Assembly (NCBI RefSeq): GCF_900107095.1
Contig: NZ_FNOR01000007.1
Coordinates: 1 to 64,000 of the forward strand
Length of the DNA stretch: 64,000 nt
Source of the DNA: Collimonas sp. OK242
GTDB lineage: Bacteria > Pseudomonadota > Gammaproteobacteria > Burkholderiales > Burkholderiaceae_D
Reading direction: 5' to 3'
The notes below the pieces were generated by a model. It searched no databases, had not been told where the DNA came from, and saw only the letters and a list, made by a program, of their open reading frames with translations. Of this stretch, positions 16,001-27,902 are shown piece by piece (position 1 is the first letter of the stretch; each line of letters starts with the position of its first letter). Both the position numbers and the translations under genes were made by a program.

Positions 16001-17902
16001 TCAGATTTCGACTTTGGTGCCCAGTTCAACCACCCGATTCACCGGGATATGGAAAAAATCCGAGGGCTTGGCGGCATTCTGGTACATCCAGGCGAAGAGT
16101 TTCTCGCGCCATAGTTGCATCCCAGGAATCTTGCTCGGTATCACCGTGTCGCGCGCCAGGAAGAACGACGTATCCATCACGTCAAACTCAAGGCCGAACT
16201 GTGCGTTCGTCAATGCCATCACGGCCTGCACATCGGGGGCTTCCTTGAAACCGAAAGCCGCCCGCAAGACATACACGTCATGACCCAACTCCTTCAAGGT
16301 TAAACGCTTGCTGTCTGCGACGAAGGGCACGTCCCAGATACTGATCTTCAGGAAGAACACGCGCTTGTGCAAAATGCGGTTGTGCTTCAAGTTGTGCAAC
16401 AACGCTACCGGTACTGTCGTCTTGTTGCCAGTCATGAACACCGCCGTGCCATCCACCCGGTGCGGCGGATGGGCCAGTAAGCCTTCGACGAAAGGTTCCA
16501 GCGGAATGCCTTCGTCCTTGCTGCGTTCACGCAGCAGCATGCGGCCGGAGTACCAGGTCATCAACAGGAAGAAAGCAAAGCCGCCGAGCAGCAACGGGAA
16601 CCAGCCGCCGTCGACGATCTTCAGCAGATTGGCGGCGAAGAAGGCGAAATCGACAATGAAGAAGGCGCTGATGACCAACGCCACCAGGAAAGGATTCCAC
16701 TTCCAGATAGTGCGCATGACAACCCCTGCCAGCACCGTTGTAATTAACATGGTAGTGGTGACTGCAACGCCGTAGGCAGCGGCCAGATTGTCGGATTTCT
16801 TGAAGGCCAGCACCACCGCCACCACCAGCAGCAGCAGCATCCAGTTGATCACAGGCACGTAGATCTGACCCCGTTCATCTTCGGAAGTATGCAGAATCCG
16901 CATGCGCGGTACGAAGCCCAGCAAGATGGCCTGGCTGGTCAATGAGAACGCGCCCGAGATCACCGCTTGCGATGCGATCACCGTGGCGGCGGTCGCCAGG
17001 AACACCATCGGCAGCAGCAAGGCGTCCGGCACCATCAGGTAAAACGGATTCTGGATCGCACTCGGATTGACCAGCAAATTCGCGCCTTGGCCGAAATAAT
17101 TCAACATCAGGCAGGGCATGACGGTAAACAACCAGGCGAAGCGGATAGGGCGGATGCCAAAATGTCCCATGTCAGCATATAGTGCCTCGGCGCCGGTCAG
17201 CACCAGCACTACCGATCCGAGCACGACGAAAGCCTGCAGAGCATGCTGCTGCATGAAAGCGACAGCATAGTAAGGATTAATCGCCACCAGAATTTCCGGC
17301 GCTTTGATGACGTTGTAAACACCTAGCACGCCCAGCGACAAGAACCAGACGAACATCACCGGGCCGAATAATTTCCCCACTACCGTGGTGCCGTGTTTCT
17401 GGATCAGGAACAAGGCAATCAGGATCACCAGCGACAACGGCAACACATATCGCGACAGTCCCGGCGTGGCGATTTCCAGTCCCTCAACCGCCGACAACAC
17501 CGAAATTGCCGGGGTAATCACGACGTCGCCATAAAACATGCAAGCCCCGAATACGCCCAGCATCATCAATAGCTTGGCGCGGCCCGAACCGGTTTTTGCG
17601 GTGCGCAGCGACAAAGCCATCAAGGCCAGTACCCCGCCTTCGCCGTTATTATCGGCCCGCATCACAAACAATACGTACTTCAGCGAGACCACGATCGTGA
17701 TCGCCCAGAACAGCATCGAGATAATTCCCAGCACCGCTGTCGGCGTAAACGGAACGCCGTGTTCCGCGCTAAAGCACTCTTTCAGCGCATACAGCGGGCT
17801 GGTGCCGATATCGCCGAACACGATGCCCAATGCAGCCAGCGTAATGATGTGTAGACGGGATGACCTGAATCCGGGGCTGTTGCTGGTTTGCGTATTACTC
17901 AT
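16001..17902 (-). CDS. kup: Kup-type low-affinity potassium uptake protein
   Basis: 633 residues, close to E. coli Kup (622). It opens with [20 protein letters not shown], the Kup signature, and has about 12 membrane helices up to about residue 450, including [19 protein letters not shown], followed by a cytoplasmic C-terminal domain. It is a proton-coupled K+ symporter of the inner membrane. I chose the ATG at 17902 because GAGAGAG lies before it; a longer start at 17941 has none. It stands alone. Confidence 0.95.
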   Translation of the reverse strand: MSNTQTSNSPGFRSSRLHIITLAALGIVFGDIGTSPLYALKECFSAEHGVPFTPTAVLGIISMLFWAITIVVSLKYVLFVMRADNNGEGGVLALMALSLRTAKTGSGRAKLLMMLGVFGACMFYGDVVITPAISVLSAVEGLEIATPGLSRYVLPLSLVILIALFLIQKHGTTVVGKLFGPVMFVWFLSLGVLGVYNVIKAPEILVAINPYYAVAFMQQHALQAFVVLGSVVLVLTGAEALYADMGHFGIRPIRFAWLFTVMPCLMLNYFGQGANLLVNPSAIQNPFYLMVPDALLLPMVFLATAATVIASQAVISGAFSLTSQAILLGFVPRMRILHTSEDERGQIYVPVINWMLLLLVVAVVLAFKKSDNLAAAYGVAVTTTMLITTVLAGVVMRTIWKWNPFLVALVISAFFIVDFAFFAANLLKIVDGGWFPLLLGGFAFFLLMTWYSGRMLLRERSKDEGIPLEPFVEGLLAHPPHRVDGTAVFMTGNKTTVPVALLHNLKHNRILHKRVFFLKISIWDVPFVADSKRLTLKELGHDVYVLRAAFGFKEAPDVQAVMALTNAQFGLEFDVMDTSFFLARDTVIPSKIPGMQLWREKLFAWMYQNAAKPSDFFHIPVNRVVELGTKVEI

Positions 17903-18034
17903 GTTCTCTCTCTTATTGGTAAGGGCAAGTCTGGCATGCATGGCCCACTTACTTCAATTTGATAACTGCCTGAATCGTTTGCCGCGTTGCGCAAGGAGGC
18001 GGATTTTACTATTGAACCTCGGCCCGGAACCAAT

Positions 18035-18204
18035 TTGGCATATTACTGCCGTTGCTAAAATACATCGCTGTACGCCGCATTTTGTGCCTATTCATGCAAT
18101 CAGGGCAGCGTTTATTGATGACGAAAGATTATCGCAGCTATCTTATTCAGTGCCCGCAGTGCCTCTTAGTGCCAACGCCCGTTCATACAGGGCGTTTTTC
18201 TTTT
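18035..18204 (+). ncRNA. Speculative small RNA locus antisense to the 3' end of rsmI
   Basis: TTGGCA (18035-18040) with TAAAAT (18056-18061), spacing 15, could drive a plus-strand transcript that ends at the hairpin AACGCCC (18174-18180) / GGGCGTT (18190-18196) followed by TTTCTTTT. The hairpin falls in rsmI codons for a conserved tail, so it may be a coding coincidence. No other support. Confidence 0.2.
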
Positions 18205-19057
18205 GCCCGGTAATTTGCGCCGCCAGGGCTGAAGCTTGCTTGATCGACAATTCTGCCAACAGTATCTGCAACACCCGCTCTCCTTCGGCGCTGTCGTCGA
18301 GCGCCACCGGCGCGGCTTCAATCAGCAGCACGAACTCACCCTTCTGCCGATTGCCGTCGGCCGCCAGCCAGGCCGGCGCCTCGCCCAAGGGGCAACGGTG
18401 AACGCTCTCGAACAATTTGGTCAACTCGCGCGCCAGCACGATTTGACGGCTGGCGCCGAAGGCCTGCAACAAGGCATCAACGGTTTCTACGATCCGATGC
18501 GGCGCCTCATACAATACCAAAGTCGCAGTAGCGCCCGCCAGGCCGGCCAGCACGATCTCGCGTTGCCTTGCCTTGCTCGGCAAGAATCCGACGAACTGAA
18601 ACTGATCGCTCACCAGGCCGCTGACCGACAACGCGGTAATCGCCGCCGACGGCCCGGGCAACGGCAACGCTCGCAAACCGGCGCGCAGCACGGCGTCGAC
18701 AATCCGCGCCCCGGGGTCCGACACTGCCGGCGTGCCAGCATCGGACACCAGCGCGATGCGCTCGCCAGCCTGCAAGCGAGCGACGATCTTGTCCGCCGCT
18801 TCCCGTTCGTTATGCTCGTGCGCCGCCAGCAGGGGCTTGGATAAACCATAGCGATGCAGCAAATGGGCGGTATTCCGGGTGTCTTCGCATGCCACGGCGT
18901 CGACCATGGACAATACATGCAGGGCCCGCAGGCTGATATCGCAGACATTTCCGATCGGTGTGGCCAGCACATATAATGTGGACGCGGGATACGCTTGCTG
19001 CGCCACCTCATCCAGAATCGCTGGGTTGATGAGGGTGCTGGCAGATTGATGAGTCAT
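18143..19057 (-). CDS. rsmI: 16S rRNA (cytidine-1402-2'-O)-methyltransferase RsmI
   Basis: 304 residues from the ATG at 19057. Motifs of the tetrapyrrole-methylase fold are present: TLYVLATPIGN, CEDTRNTAHLL, ALVSDAGTPAVSDPG, GPSAAITALSVSG, and the tail KKNALYERAL typical of RsmI. It methylates the ribose of C1402 in 16S rRNA. It is divergent from lpoA, with only 13 bp between start codons, the same pairing as rsmI/lpoA in E. coli. Confidence 0.95.
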   Translation of the reverse strand: MTHQSASTLINPAILDEVAQQAYPASTLYVLATPIGNVCDISLRALHVLSMVDAVACEDTRNTAHLLHRYGLSKPLLAAHEHNEREAADKIVARLQAGERIALVSDAGTPAVSDPGARIVDAVLRAGLRALPLPGPSAAITALSVSGLVSDQFQFVGFLPSKARQREIVLAGLAGATATLVLYEAPHRIVETVDALLQAFGASRQIVLARELTKLFESVHRCPLGEAPAWLAADGNRQKGEFVLLIEAAPVALDDSAEGERVLQILLAELSIKQASALAAQITGQKKNALYERALALRGTAGTE

Positions 19058-19070
19058 GGGGGAGTTATGA

Positions 19071-20231
19071 ATGTTATATAAATGGGCCAGACGGGCCAAG
19101 CTGGCGCTGCTGGCGAGTATCCTGTTGAACGGATTGTGCCCGCCTGCGCTGGCAAACACAACCACAGCCGGATCGGCCAGCCTGGATGGCGGCGCCGATA
19201 CGATCCCGCTGGCCAGCATCGCCCTGTTGCTGCCGTTGCGCTCCGGTCCGTTGGGCGCAGCCGCCGACGCTGTGCGCGGCGGCTTTTTAAACGCTTACGA
19301 ACGCGACAAGAACGGCCTGGCCGTCACCGTGATCGAAGCCGCCGATACGCCTGACGATATGCTGGCCGCCTATCTCGCTGCCAGCAAGAAGTACGATATC
19401 CTGGTCGGCCCGCTGTCGCGCACTGGTCTTACCGCCATCATCCAGAACGGCAAAGTGGACAAACCGACGATTGCCCTGACCCAGCCGGATTTTGCCGCCA
19501 GCAAGGAAATGGCTCTGCCGGCGCAACTGCTGCCCATCGGCTTGTCGATTGAGGCCGAAGCGCGGCAAGTCGGCAGCTGGGTCAGCGCCGACTACGCACC
19601 CGGCACGGTATTCGTACTGAGCACCAATGCCGCCTGGCAAAAGCGCGTCGCCAACGCCTTCATACAGCAAGTGCAAGGCAGCGGACTGCACACCAGTCTG
19701 ATGACGTTAAACCTGGAAGACGGCGCCTTCAACGCCGGCGCACTGACACAATTGCAGCAACGCATACAAAGTGAAAAGCCGCGTTTGCTGTTTGCCGCGC
19801 TGAATGCCGACCAGACCAAGCAGGTCCGCAGCGCAATTGGCGAGGAAACGCCGATCTTCGGCATTTCCCAACTGAATCCGTTGATCTCGAACGACAATAA
19901 TCCGGAACATCAAATCCCTGAACTGAACGGCGTGCGGCTGCTGGATATTCCCTGGCAGGTAGAACCCGACCACCCGGCCGTCATGGCGTATCCGCACCAG
20001 CCGGTGGCCGCCGACCAGCGCCCCAACGCCGATCTGGAGCGCCTGTATGCGCTGGGCATCGATGCTTTCCGCATCGCTCGCGAAATCGCCGCGCGCAACA
20101 CCGTATTCCAGATCGACGGCGTGACCGGGCAGCTGAATATCCGTTTTGGCGTAGGCAAGCCGAGCTTTGAACGCATGGAGCCGGCCGCGTCCTACCAAAA
20201 TGGCATCGTGATGCCGCTCGGCGCTCCCTGA
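19071..20231 (+). CDS. lpoA: LpoA-like penicillin-binding protein activator
   Basis: 386 residues with a signal sequence (about 1-29, cleavage near ALA-NT). The mature part is a single periplasmic-binding-like fold (IALLLPLRSGPLGAAADAVRGGFLNAY, then the ASKKYDILVGPLSRTGL stretch) equal to the C-terminal domain of E. coli LpoA. E. coli LpoA is much longer (about 680 residues) with an N-terminal TPR-like domain, absent here. No clear lipobox is seen (LLNGLC does not fit). Context (rsmI, yraN, diaA, dolP) makes LpoA the best call. Confidence 0.85.
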   Translation: MLYKWARRAKLALLASILLNGLCPPALANTTTAGSASLDGGADTIPLASIALLLPLRSGPLGAAADAVRGGFLNAYERDKNGLAVTVIEAADTPDDMLAAYLAASKKYDILVGPLSRTGLTAIIQNGKVDKPTIALTQPDFAASKEMALPAQLLPIGLSIEAEARQVGSWVSADYAPGTVFVLSTNAAWQKRVANAFIQQVQGSGLHTSLMTLNLEDGAFNAGALTQLQQRIQSEKPRLLFAALNADQTKQVRSAIGEETPIFGISQLNPLISNDNNPEHQIPELNGVRLLDIPWQVEPDHPAVMAYPHQPVAADQRPNADLERLYALGIDAFRIAREIAARNTVFQIDGVTGQLNIRFGVGKPSFERMEPAASYQNGIVMPLGAP

Positions 20232-20245
20232 CTCTGCCTGGCGCC

Positions 20246-20617
20246 GTGTCGAAATTCCTGAAAGTGCAATCACCGCGCCAGGCCAGCGGCCAAATGGCGG
20301 AAGACCGCGCGCTGGCTTATTTGCAGCAACGCGGACTGAAGCTGATCGCAAGGAATTTCCATTGCAAAGGCGGCGAAATCGATTTGATCCTGGCCGAGCC
20401 GGCTTCGAATTTGCTGGTTTTTGTCGAGGTCAGGCAGCGCAGCAGCCGACGCTACGGCGGCGCTGCGGCTAGCGTAACGCACGGCAAACAAGCCAAACTC
20501 ATCATTGCCGCCCAGGTCTTCCTGCAGCGCTATGCCGATCTGCCGGCCTGTCGTTTCGACGTGATTGCCATCGAAGACGATGCCATCGAATGGATCAAGC
20601 AAGCTTTCGAGGCCTGA
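20246..20617 (+). CDS. yraN: YraN (UPF0102) family protein
   Basis: 123 residues from a GTG start. The restriction-nuclease-like fold is visible: GQMAEDRALAYLQQRG, ARNFHCKGGEIDLI, and FVEVRQRSS (E-x-D with VEVR in place of the catalytic VEVK). UPF0102 proteins are small and of unknown function, thought to be linked to DNA processing. It lies 14 bp after lpoA and before diaA, as in E. coli. Confidence 0.93.
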   Translation: MSKFLKVQSPRQASGQMAEDRALAYLQQRGLKLIARNFHCKGGEIDLILAEPASNLLVFVEVRQRSSRRYGGAAASVTHGKQAKLIIAAQVFLQRYADLPACRFDVIAIEDDAIEWIKQAFEA

Positions 20618-20646
20618 TGATCTACCGCCGGCAACGGCAACGCCGC

Positions 20647-20652
20647 TATAAT
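20647..20652 (+). promoter_or_regulatory. Possible -10 element upstream of diaA
   Basis: A perfect TATAAT in GCTATAATCC lies 92 bp before the diaA start. No good -35 is seen at 16-18 bp upstream, so support is limited. Confidence 0.35.
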
Positions 20653-20665
20653 CCGCTCACCATAG

Positions 20666-22025
<1,360 letters not shown>

Positions 22026-22100
22026 AGCGATTGCCTTGCGACGCCGGAGCGAGTCGGCCTGTGGCCCGGCTTGCTTTTCCGCTTCTTGTCATATATTGTT

Positions 22101-22133
22101 GCCGCTGGACAAATTGTCCGGCGGCTTTTTTTT
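22101..22133 (+). terminator. Intrinsic terminator after dolP
   Basis: GCCGCTGGACAA (22101-22112) pairs with TTGTCCGGCGGC (22114-22125), 11 of 12 positions, followed by eight T. It lies just before the ribosome site of lemA, so it also separates the two units. Confidence 0.85.
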
Positions 22134-22143
22134 GGGGAAAACA

Positions 22144-22734
22144 ATGATCGGTTTCATCATCTTTCTGGCAATTGTACTTGTCATCGTATTTTGGATGGTC
22201 GGCATCTATAATGGCCTGGTGAGTTTCCGTAACCGCTTCAAGAATGCGTTTGCCCAGATCGACGTCCAGCTGAAACGCCGCTACGACCTGATTCCGAATC
22301 TGGTGGAAACCGCCAAGGGTTACATGAAGCATGAGCGCGAAACGCTGGAAGCGGTGATCTCGGCGCGCAACCAGGCGGTCAGCGCCAACGCCAAGGTCGG
22401 CGGCAACGCTACCGACGCCGCGGCCGTGCAGCAGATGGCCGCCAGCGAAGGCGCACTCAGCGCCAGCCTGGGAAAACTGTTCGCCTTGTCGGAAGCCTAT
22501 CCCGATCTGAAGGCCAATCAAAACATGATGCAACTCACCGAAGAGTTGACCGGCACGGAAAATAAAATCGGTTTTTCACGCCAGGCCTATAACGACAGCG
22601 TGATGGAGTACAACACCGCTATCGAGCAATTCCCCGGTTCGATATTCGCCAACATGTTTGCTTTCAAGCCGGCGGAATTGCTGCAGGCGACCGAAGCCCC
22701 GGAAGAGCGCAAAGCAGTCAAGGTCGCATTCTGA
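22144..22734 (+). CDS. lemA: LemA family protein
   Basis: 196 residues. An N-terminal membrane helix (about 3-20) is followed by VSFRNRFKNAFAQIDVQLKRRYDLIPNLVE, the LemA signature, and coiled-coil-rich helices (AVISARNQAV, LTGTENKIGFSRQAYNDSV). The C-terminal part faces the periplasm or outside. LemA proteins are often next to M48 proteases, as here (42 bp away). Function is not settled. The ATG at 22144 follows TTGGGGAAAA. Confidence 0.93.
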   Translation: MIGFIIFLAIVLVIVFWMVGIYNGLVSFRNRFKNAFAQIDVQLKRRYDLIPNLVETAKGYMKHERETLEAVISARNQAVSANAKVGGNATDAAAVQQMAASEGALSASLGKLFALSEAYPDLKANQNMMQLTEELTGTENKIGFSRQAYNDSVMEYNTAIEQFPGSIFANMFAFKPAELLQATEAPEERKAVKVAF

Positions 22735-22776
22735 TCCGGCTCGAACCCAGCTCGCAAACCGGCCTGAACTGCAAGC

Positions 22777-24738
<1,962 letters not shown>

Positions 24739-24783
24739 TGAACAATAATTCTGTCGCTTTCGGCAGGCCCGCGATCAGATCGT

Positions 24784-24789
24784 TATAAT
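24784..24789 (+). promoter_or_regulatory. Possible -10 element upstream of the TlpA-like gene
   Basis: Perfect TATAAT in GTTATAATGAG, 35 bp before the start. No clear -35 upstream. Confidence 0.4.
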
Positions 24790-24824
24790 GAGCATTCTCG
24801 GGTTTTCCCGTATTGGATGCTGTC

Positions 24825-25355
24825 ATGCAAGCTCAAGTTGAAAATACCGCCGGCAAACGGCTTTGGATCAAGGCTGCGGCGGCAGTAGCGGTGGTAGTGC
24901 TGGCCCTGGCCGGCTATATGTCGATATCCAACACGCATGCCGCGCCCGATGTCTCGTTTACCAATCTCAAGGGTGAACAGGTATCGCTGAAGAGCTTGCG
25001 CGGCAAAGTGGTGATGGTGAACTTCTGGGCCACCAGCTGCACCACCTGTGTCGCCGAGATGCCGCAAATGGTGCAAACCTACAATATGTACAAGGACAAG
25101 GGCCTCGACTATGTCGCCGTGGCAATGAGCTACGATCCGCCTAACTACGTGTTGAATTTTGTGCAAACCCGCAGCCTGCCATTCCAGGTGACGCTGGATA
25201 CGCAAAGCAAGCTGGCCAATTCCTTCGGCGACGTCAAACTGACACCGACTACCTTTGTCATCGACAAGCAAGGCAATATCATCAAGCGCTATGTGGGCGC
25301 ACCCAAGTTTGAAGAGTTGCACGCCTTGCTCGACAAGGCACTGGCAGCAGCATAA
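24825..25355 (+). CDS. TlpA/ResA-type thioredoxin-like protein
   Basis: 176 residues from the ATG at 24825. A membrane anchor covers about 15-34; the thioredoxin fold follows with FWATSCTTCVAEMP (Cys72-T-T-Cys75) and the cis-Pro segment LTPTTFVIDKQG. Such anchored periplasmic thioredoxins reduce disulfides for cytochrome c or other exported proteins. It stands alone, so the partner is not known. A TTG start 12 bp upstream is possible. Confidence 0.88.
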   Translation: MQAQVENTAGKRLWIKAAAAVAVVVLALAGYMSISNTHAAPDVSFTNLKGEQVSLKSLRGKVVMVNFWATSCTTCVAEMPQMVQTYNMYKDKGLDYVAVAMSYDPPNYVLNFVQTRSLPFQVTLDTQSKLANSFGDVKLTPTTFVIDKQGNIIKRYVGAPKFEELHALLDKALAAA

Positions 25356-25382
25356 AAAAAAGGCGCATCGAGCGCCTTTTTT
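25354..25382. terminator. Bidirectional terminator between the TlpA-like gene and the regulator
   Basis: AGGCGC (25361-25366) pairs with GCGCCT (25372-25377) around ATCGA, with A7 before and T6 after, so it works on both strands for the two convergent genes. Confidence 0.85.
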
Positions 25383-25401
25383 ATGCCTGCCGAAATCAAA
25401 T

Positions 25402-25914
25402 CTATCTCGAGGTGGCAGCACGCGAAGCCGTATCGTACAGGCCTGAGGCGGTGCGCAACAGCTTTGCCGCATCGCCCAAGGCCTGGTTCGACAAGCCGGT
25501 ATCAGACAGTACGGTGATCAGGCACTCTTCGCGCATTTCACGATATTTGAGGCACAGCGCGTAACCGCTCTCGGTGGCGGAGAAATACGCCTCCTTGCCC
25601 ACTTTTGCGCTGTGTATGTAGCCGGCTTTCACCAGCTTCTTCAATGCGTAACTGGCAATATGCGTATCCTCGATATTCAACACGAAGCAGATGTCGGCCA
25701 GGCTCTTTTTGCGTTCACGGTGACAAACATGATGCAATAAAGAAACCTCAACCGGCGTCATATCCTTGACGCCGGCAGCCGACATGCAACGCGCCATCCA
25801 GCGATTAAACGCATTACCGGCAATGATCAATGCGTATTCCAGCTCAGACAGTTCGACACTGCTTTCCGAAGCCAGATGGGCAGAAGACAAGATTTTAGGG
25901 GCGGTAACGTTCAT
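25402..25914 (-). CDS. MarR-like winged-helix transcription regulator
   Basis: 170 residues. The winged helix is visible about 55-115 (TPVEVSLLHHVCHRERKKSLADICFVLNI, then SYALKKLVKAGYIHSAKVGKEAYFSAT). It is followed by a helix with leucines. It is divergent from the pxpBCA operon across 351 bp, so it probably controls it (inference). The N-terminal 30 residues have no clear motif. Ligand unknown; the operon suggests 5-oxoproline. Confidence 0.75.
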   Translation of the reverse strand: MNVTAPKILSSAHLASESSVELSELEYALIIAGNAFNRWMARCMSAAGVKDMTPVEVSLLHHVCHRERKKSLADICFVLNIEDTHIASYALKKLVKAGYIHSAKVGKEAYFSATESGYALCLKYREMREECLITVLSDTGLSNQALGDAAKLLRTASGLYDTASRAATSR

Positions 25915-26027
25915 ACATTTCCTACAAAACGCGAAGAAAAATTAATCATACAACTAGTTTCGCTGAAAACCAGGGTGAATTTACGCCTGCGTTTCTGCAA
26001 CAACATAAACTATTTACACACAATTTA

Positions 26028-26056
26028 TTGACATTTTATTTTTGATGAACGATATT
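26028..26056 (+). promoter_or_regulatory. Probable sigma-70 promoter of the pxpBCA operon
   Basis: TTGACA (26028-26033) is followed after 17 bases by GATATT (26051-26056), 6/6 and 4/6 matches. It points toward pxpB and gives a leader of about 200 bases. Confidence 0.55.
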
Positions 26057-26060
26057 GCCC

Positions 26061-26095
26061 CTTGATCAAGCTCTTAATAATAAAGAGTAAGCTTG
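26061..26095. repeat. Dyad just downstream of the pxp promoter
   Basis: CAAGCTCTT (26067-26075) faces AAGAG-TA-AGCTTG (26083-26095), nested arms with a 2-base bulge, and CTTGATCAAG (26061-26070) is itself a perfect palindrome. It overlaps the expected transcription start, so it could be an operator for the divergent regulator or a leader hairpin. Confidence 0.45.
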
Positions 26096-26265
26096 TTGGG
26101 GGTAGACTAATTCGGCACGCTGCGACGGCTGCCAACTTGTCCCGCCATTTTCTTTGCAATTCAACGTGTTGTCCGGGGCAGTCGAGGACCGAGTCATGCG
26201 CCGCCTTGCGGCACTTCTCTCCATACCGCTACTGCCGACCATTCTGCCGAAGGAAGCCAGCCGCA

Positions 26266-26919
26266 ATGACCCAAGCCGTCATACAAGCCCTTGGCGAAAG
26301 CGCCCTGATATTGAATGCAGGGGCCAGCGCTACCTTGGAATGCCAACAGCGCTTGTGGGCCATCGCCGCCAAAGCCGCGCATTGGCCGCAGGTGCGCGAC
26401 GTTGTCCCGGGCATGAATAACCTGACTATCCTGTTCGATCCGCTGGCGGCCGATGCGCAGCAACTGGCAGATAAACTCCAGAGCGCATGGAACGCCGCCG
26501 CCGTCAGCCAGAAGGCTGGGCGCAAAATCGACATTCCGGTGGTCTATGGCGGCGCCAGCGGCCCAGATCTGGAAGAAGTCGCACGTCACACCGGCTTGTC
26601 GCCGGCGGAGATCGTCAAACGCCATACGGCGGCTGAATACATTGTCTATTTCATCGGCTTCCAACCGGGCTTTCCTTACCTGGGCGGACTCGATCCGCAG
26701 CTGGCCACCCCGCGCCGCAGCGAGCCGCGGCTGGTGGTGCCGGCCGGCTCGGTCGGCATTGGCGGCAGCCAGACCGGGATTTATCCGGCGGCCTCGCCCG
26801 GCGGCTGGCAACTGATCGGCCATAGCGCGCTGCAGCTGTTCGATCCTGCCGCCGATCCTCCGACCTTGCTGCAACCGGGCGACCGCGTACGTTTCGTCGC
26901 CAGCGAGGTGCTTGCATGA
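26266..26919 (+). CDS. pxpB: 5-oxoprolinase subunit PxpB
   Basis: 217 residues from the ATG at 26266. It has the PxpB/KipI pattern (VRDVVPGMNNLTILFDP, then the CT_C_D motif YIVYFIGFQPGFPYLGGLDP and VPAGSVGIGGSQTGIYP). PxpABC opens 5-oxoproline (pyroglutamate), a damage product of glutamine, to glutamate using ATP. The stop overlaps the pxpC start by ATGA. Longer in-frame starts upstream do not fit the family. Confidence 0.95.
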   Translation: MTQAVIQALGESALILNAGASATLECQQRLWAIAAKAAHWPQVRDVVPGMNNLTILFDPLAADAQQLADKLQSAWNAAAVSQKAGRKIDIPVVYGGASGPDLEEVARHTGLSPAEIVKRHTAAEYIVYFIGFQPGFPYLGGLDPQLATPRRSEPRLVVPAGSVGIGGSQTGIYPAASPGGWQLIGHSALQLFDPAADPPTLLQPGDRVRFVASEVLA

Positions 26920-27893
26920 TCAAGATCCTGCGCGCCGGACGCATCAATTCAGTCCAGGACATGGGCCGTAGCGGCTTTCGCCATCTCGGCATCTGCCAAT
27001 CCGGGGCGCTGGACCGCACCGCGCTCGCCATCGCCAATCTGCTGGTAGGCAATCCGCGCGACGCCGCCGCTATCGAATTCACGCTTGGCCCGTGCCAGCT
27101 GGAGTTCGGATTCGACTGCCGCATCGCCTTGGGCGGCGCCGATTTCGCGGCGACGCTGGATGGCCGCGCACTGCCGTCATGGTGGAGCGTGCGCGCACGT
27201 GCCGGACAAATTCTGAAGCTGGAAGCAGCCCGCCACGGGATGCGCGCTTACCTGGCAGTCGCCGGCGGCATCAATTCCGCAATCCGGCTGGGCTCGCGCG
27301 CCACCGATCTGCAGGCCGGCTTTGGCGGCCACGGCGGCCGCGCCTTGACCAAGGGCGACGGCCTGTCTACCGGTGCGCTGAACGACCCGGCCGCGCCGCT
27401 GCATACTGCGGCGTCTTTCGGTGTACGGCCGCCCGCCTGGTACCACGCCGACGATACCGAAACACTGGCGATCCGCGTCATACCCGGCCCTGAATACGAG
27501 CTGTTCACAGCGGCGGCGAAAAAAGCATTCTGGAACGGCAGCTGGACCTTGACGCCGCAAAGCAATCGCATGGGTTTTCGCCTGAGCGGACCGGAACTGA
27601 AGATCAGGAAAGGCAGCGATCTGCTGTCCCATGGCGTGCTGCCGGGCGTAATCCAGGTGCCGCCTGCCGGCCAGCCTATCGTCTTGATGGCGGATGCCCA
27701 AACCACCGGCGGCTATCCAAAAATAGGCGTGGTGATCGGCGCCGACCTGGCCAAGCTGGCACAGCTGCGCTTCAATCGCACCATCCAGTTTGTCGAATGC
27801 GACGTCGCCCAGGCACGCGAGGAATTGCGCCGGGAAGCGTCGTACCTGCAGCAAATCGAAACCGCGATGCACTGGTTGCGTCCGGCCAAATAG
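26916..27893 (+). CDS. pxpC: 5-oxoprolinase subunit PxpC
   Basis: 325 residues of the KipA/biotin-dependent carboxylase C-terminal family: GRINSVQDMGRSGFRHLG at the start, SGALDRTALAIANLLVGN, then PGPEYELFTAAAKKAFW and GDLLSHGVLPGVIQVPPAGQP-like end with MADAQTTGGYPKIGVVI. It forms the PxpBC complex that phosphorylates 5-oxoproline. Overlaps pxpB by 4 bp; pxpA follows after 9 bp. Confidence 0.95.
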   Translation: MIKILRAGRINSVQDMGRSGFRHLGICQSGALDRTALAIANLLVGNPRDAAAIEFTLGPCQLEFGFDCRIALGGADFAATLDGRALPSWWSVRARAGQILKLEAARHGMRAYLAVAGGINSAIRLGSRATDLQAGFGGHGGRALTKGDGLSTGALNDPAAPLHTAASFGVRPPAWYHADDTETLAIRVIPGPEYELFTAAAKKAFWNGSWTLTPQSNRMGFRLSGPELKIRKGSDLLSHGVLPGVIQVPPAGQPIVLMADAQTTGGYPKIGVVIGADLAKLAQLRFNRTIQFVECDVAQAREELRREASYLQQIETAMHWLRPAK

Positions 27894-27902
27894 GAACAGA
27901 CC

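Larger units (their letters stand above)
25915..26265. other. 351-bp divergent region between the regulator and pxpB
   Basis: No gene is supported. It holds the pxp promoter and a dyad listed separately. The left part is AT-rich and should hold the regulator's own promoter. The 5' untranslated part of pxpB would be about 200 bases, long enough for leader control. Confidence 0.6.

Noticed and set aside
16967-17182. His- and Gln-rich plus-strand frame inside kup
   Set aside because: Antisense to kup; composition comes from reverse reading of membrane-helix codons.
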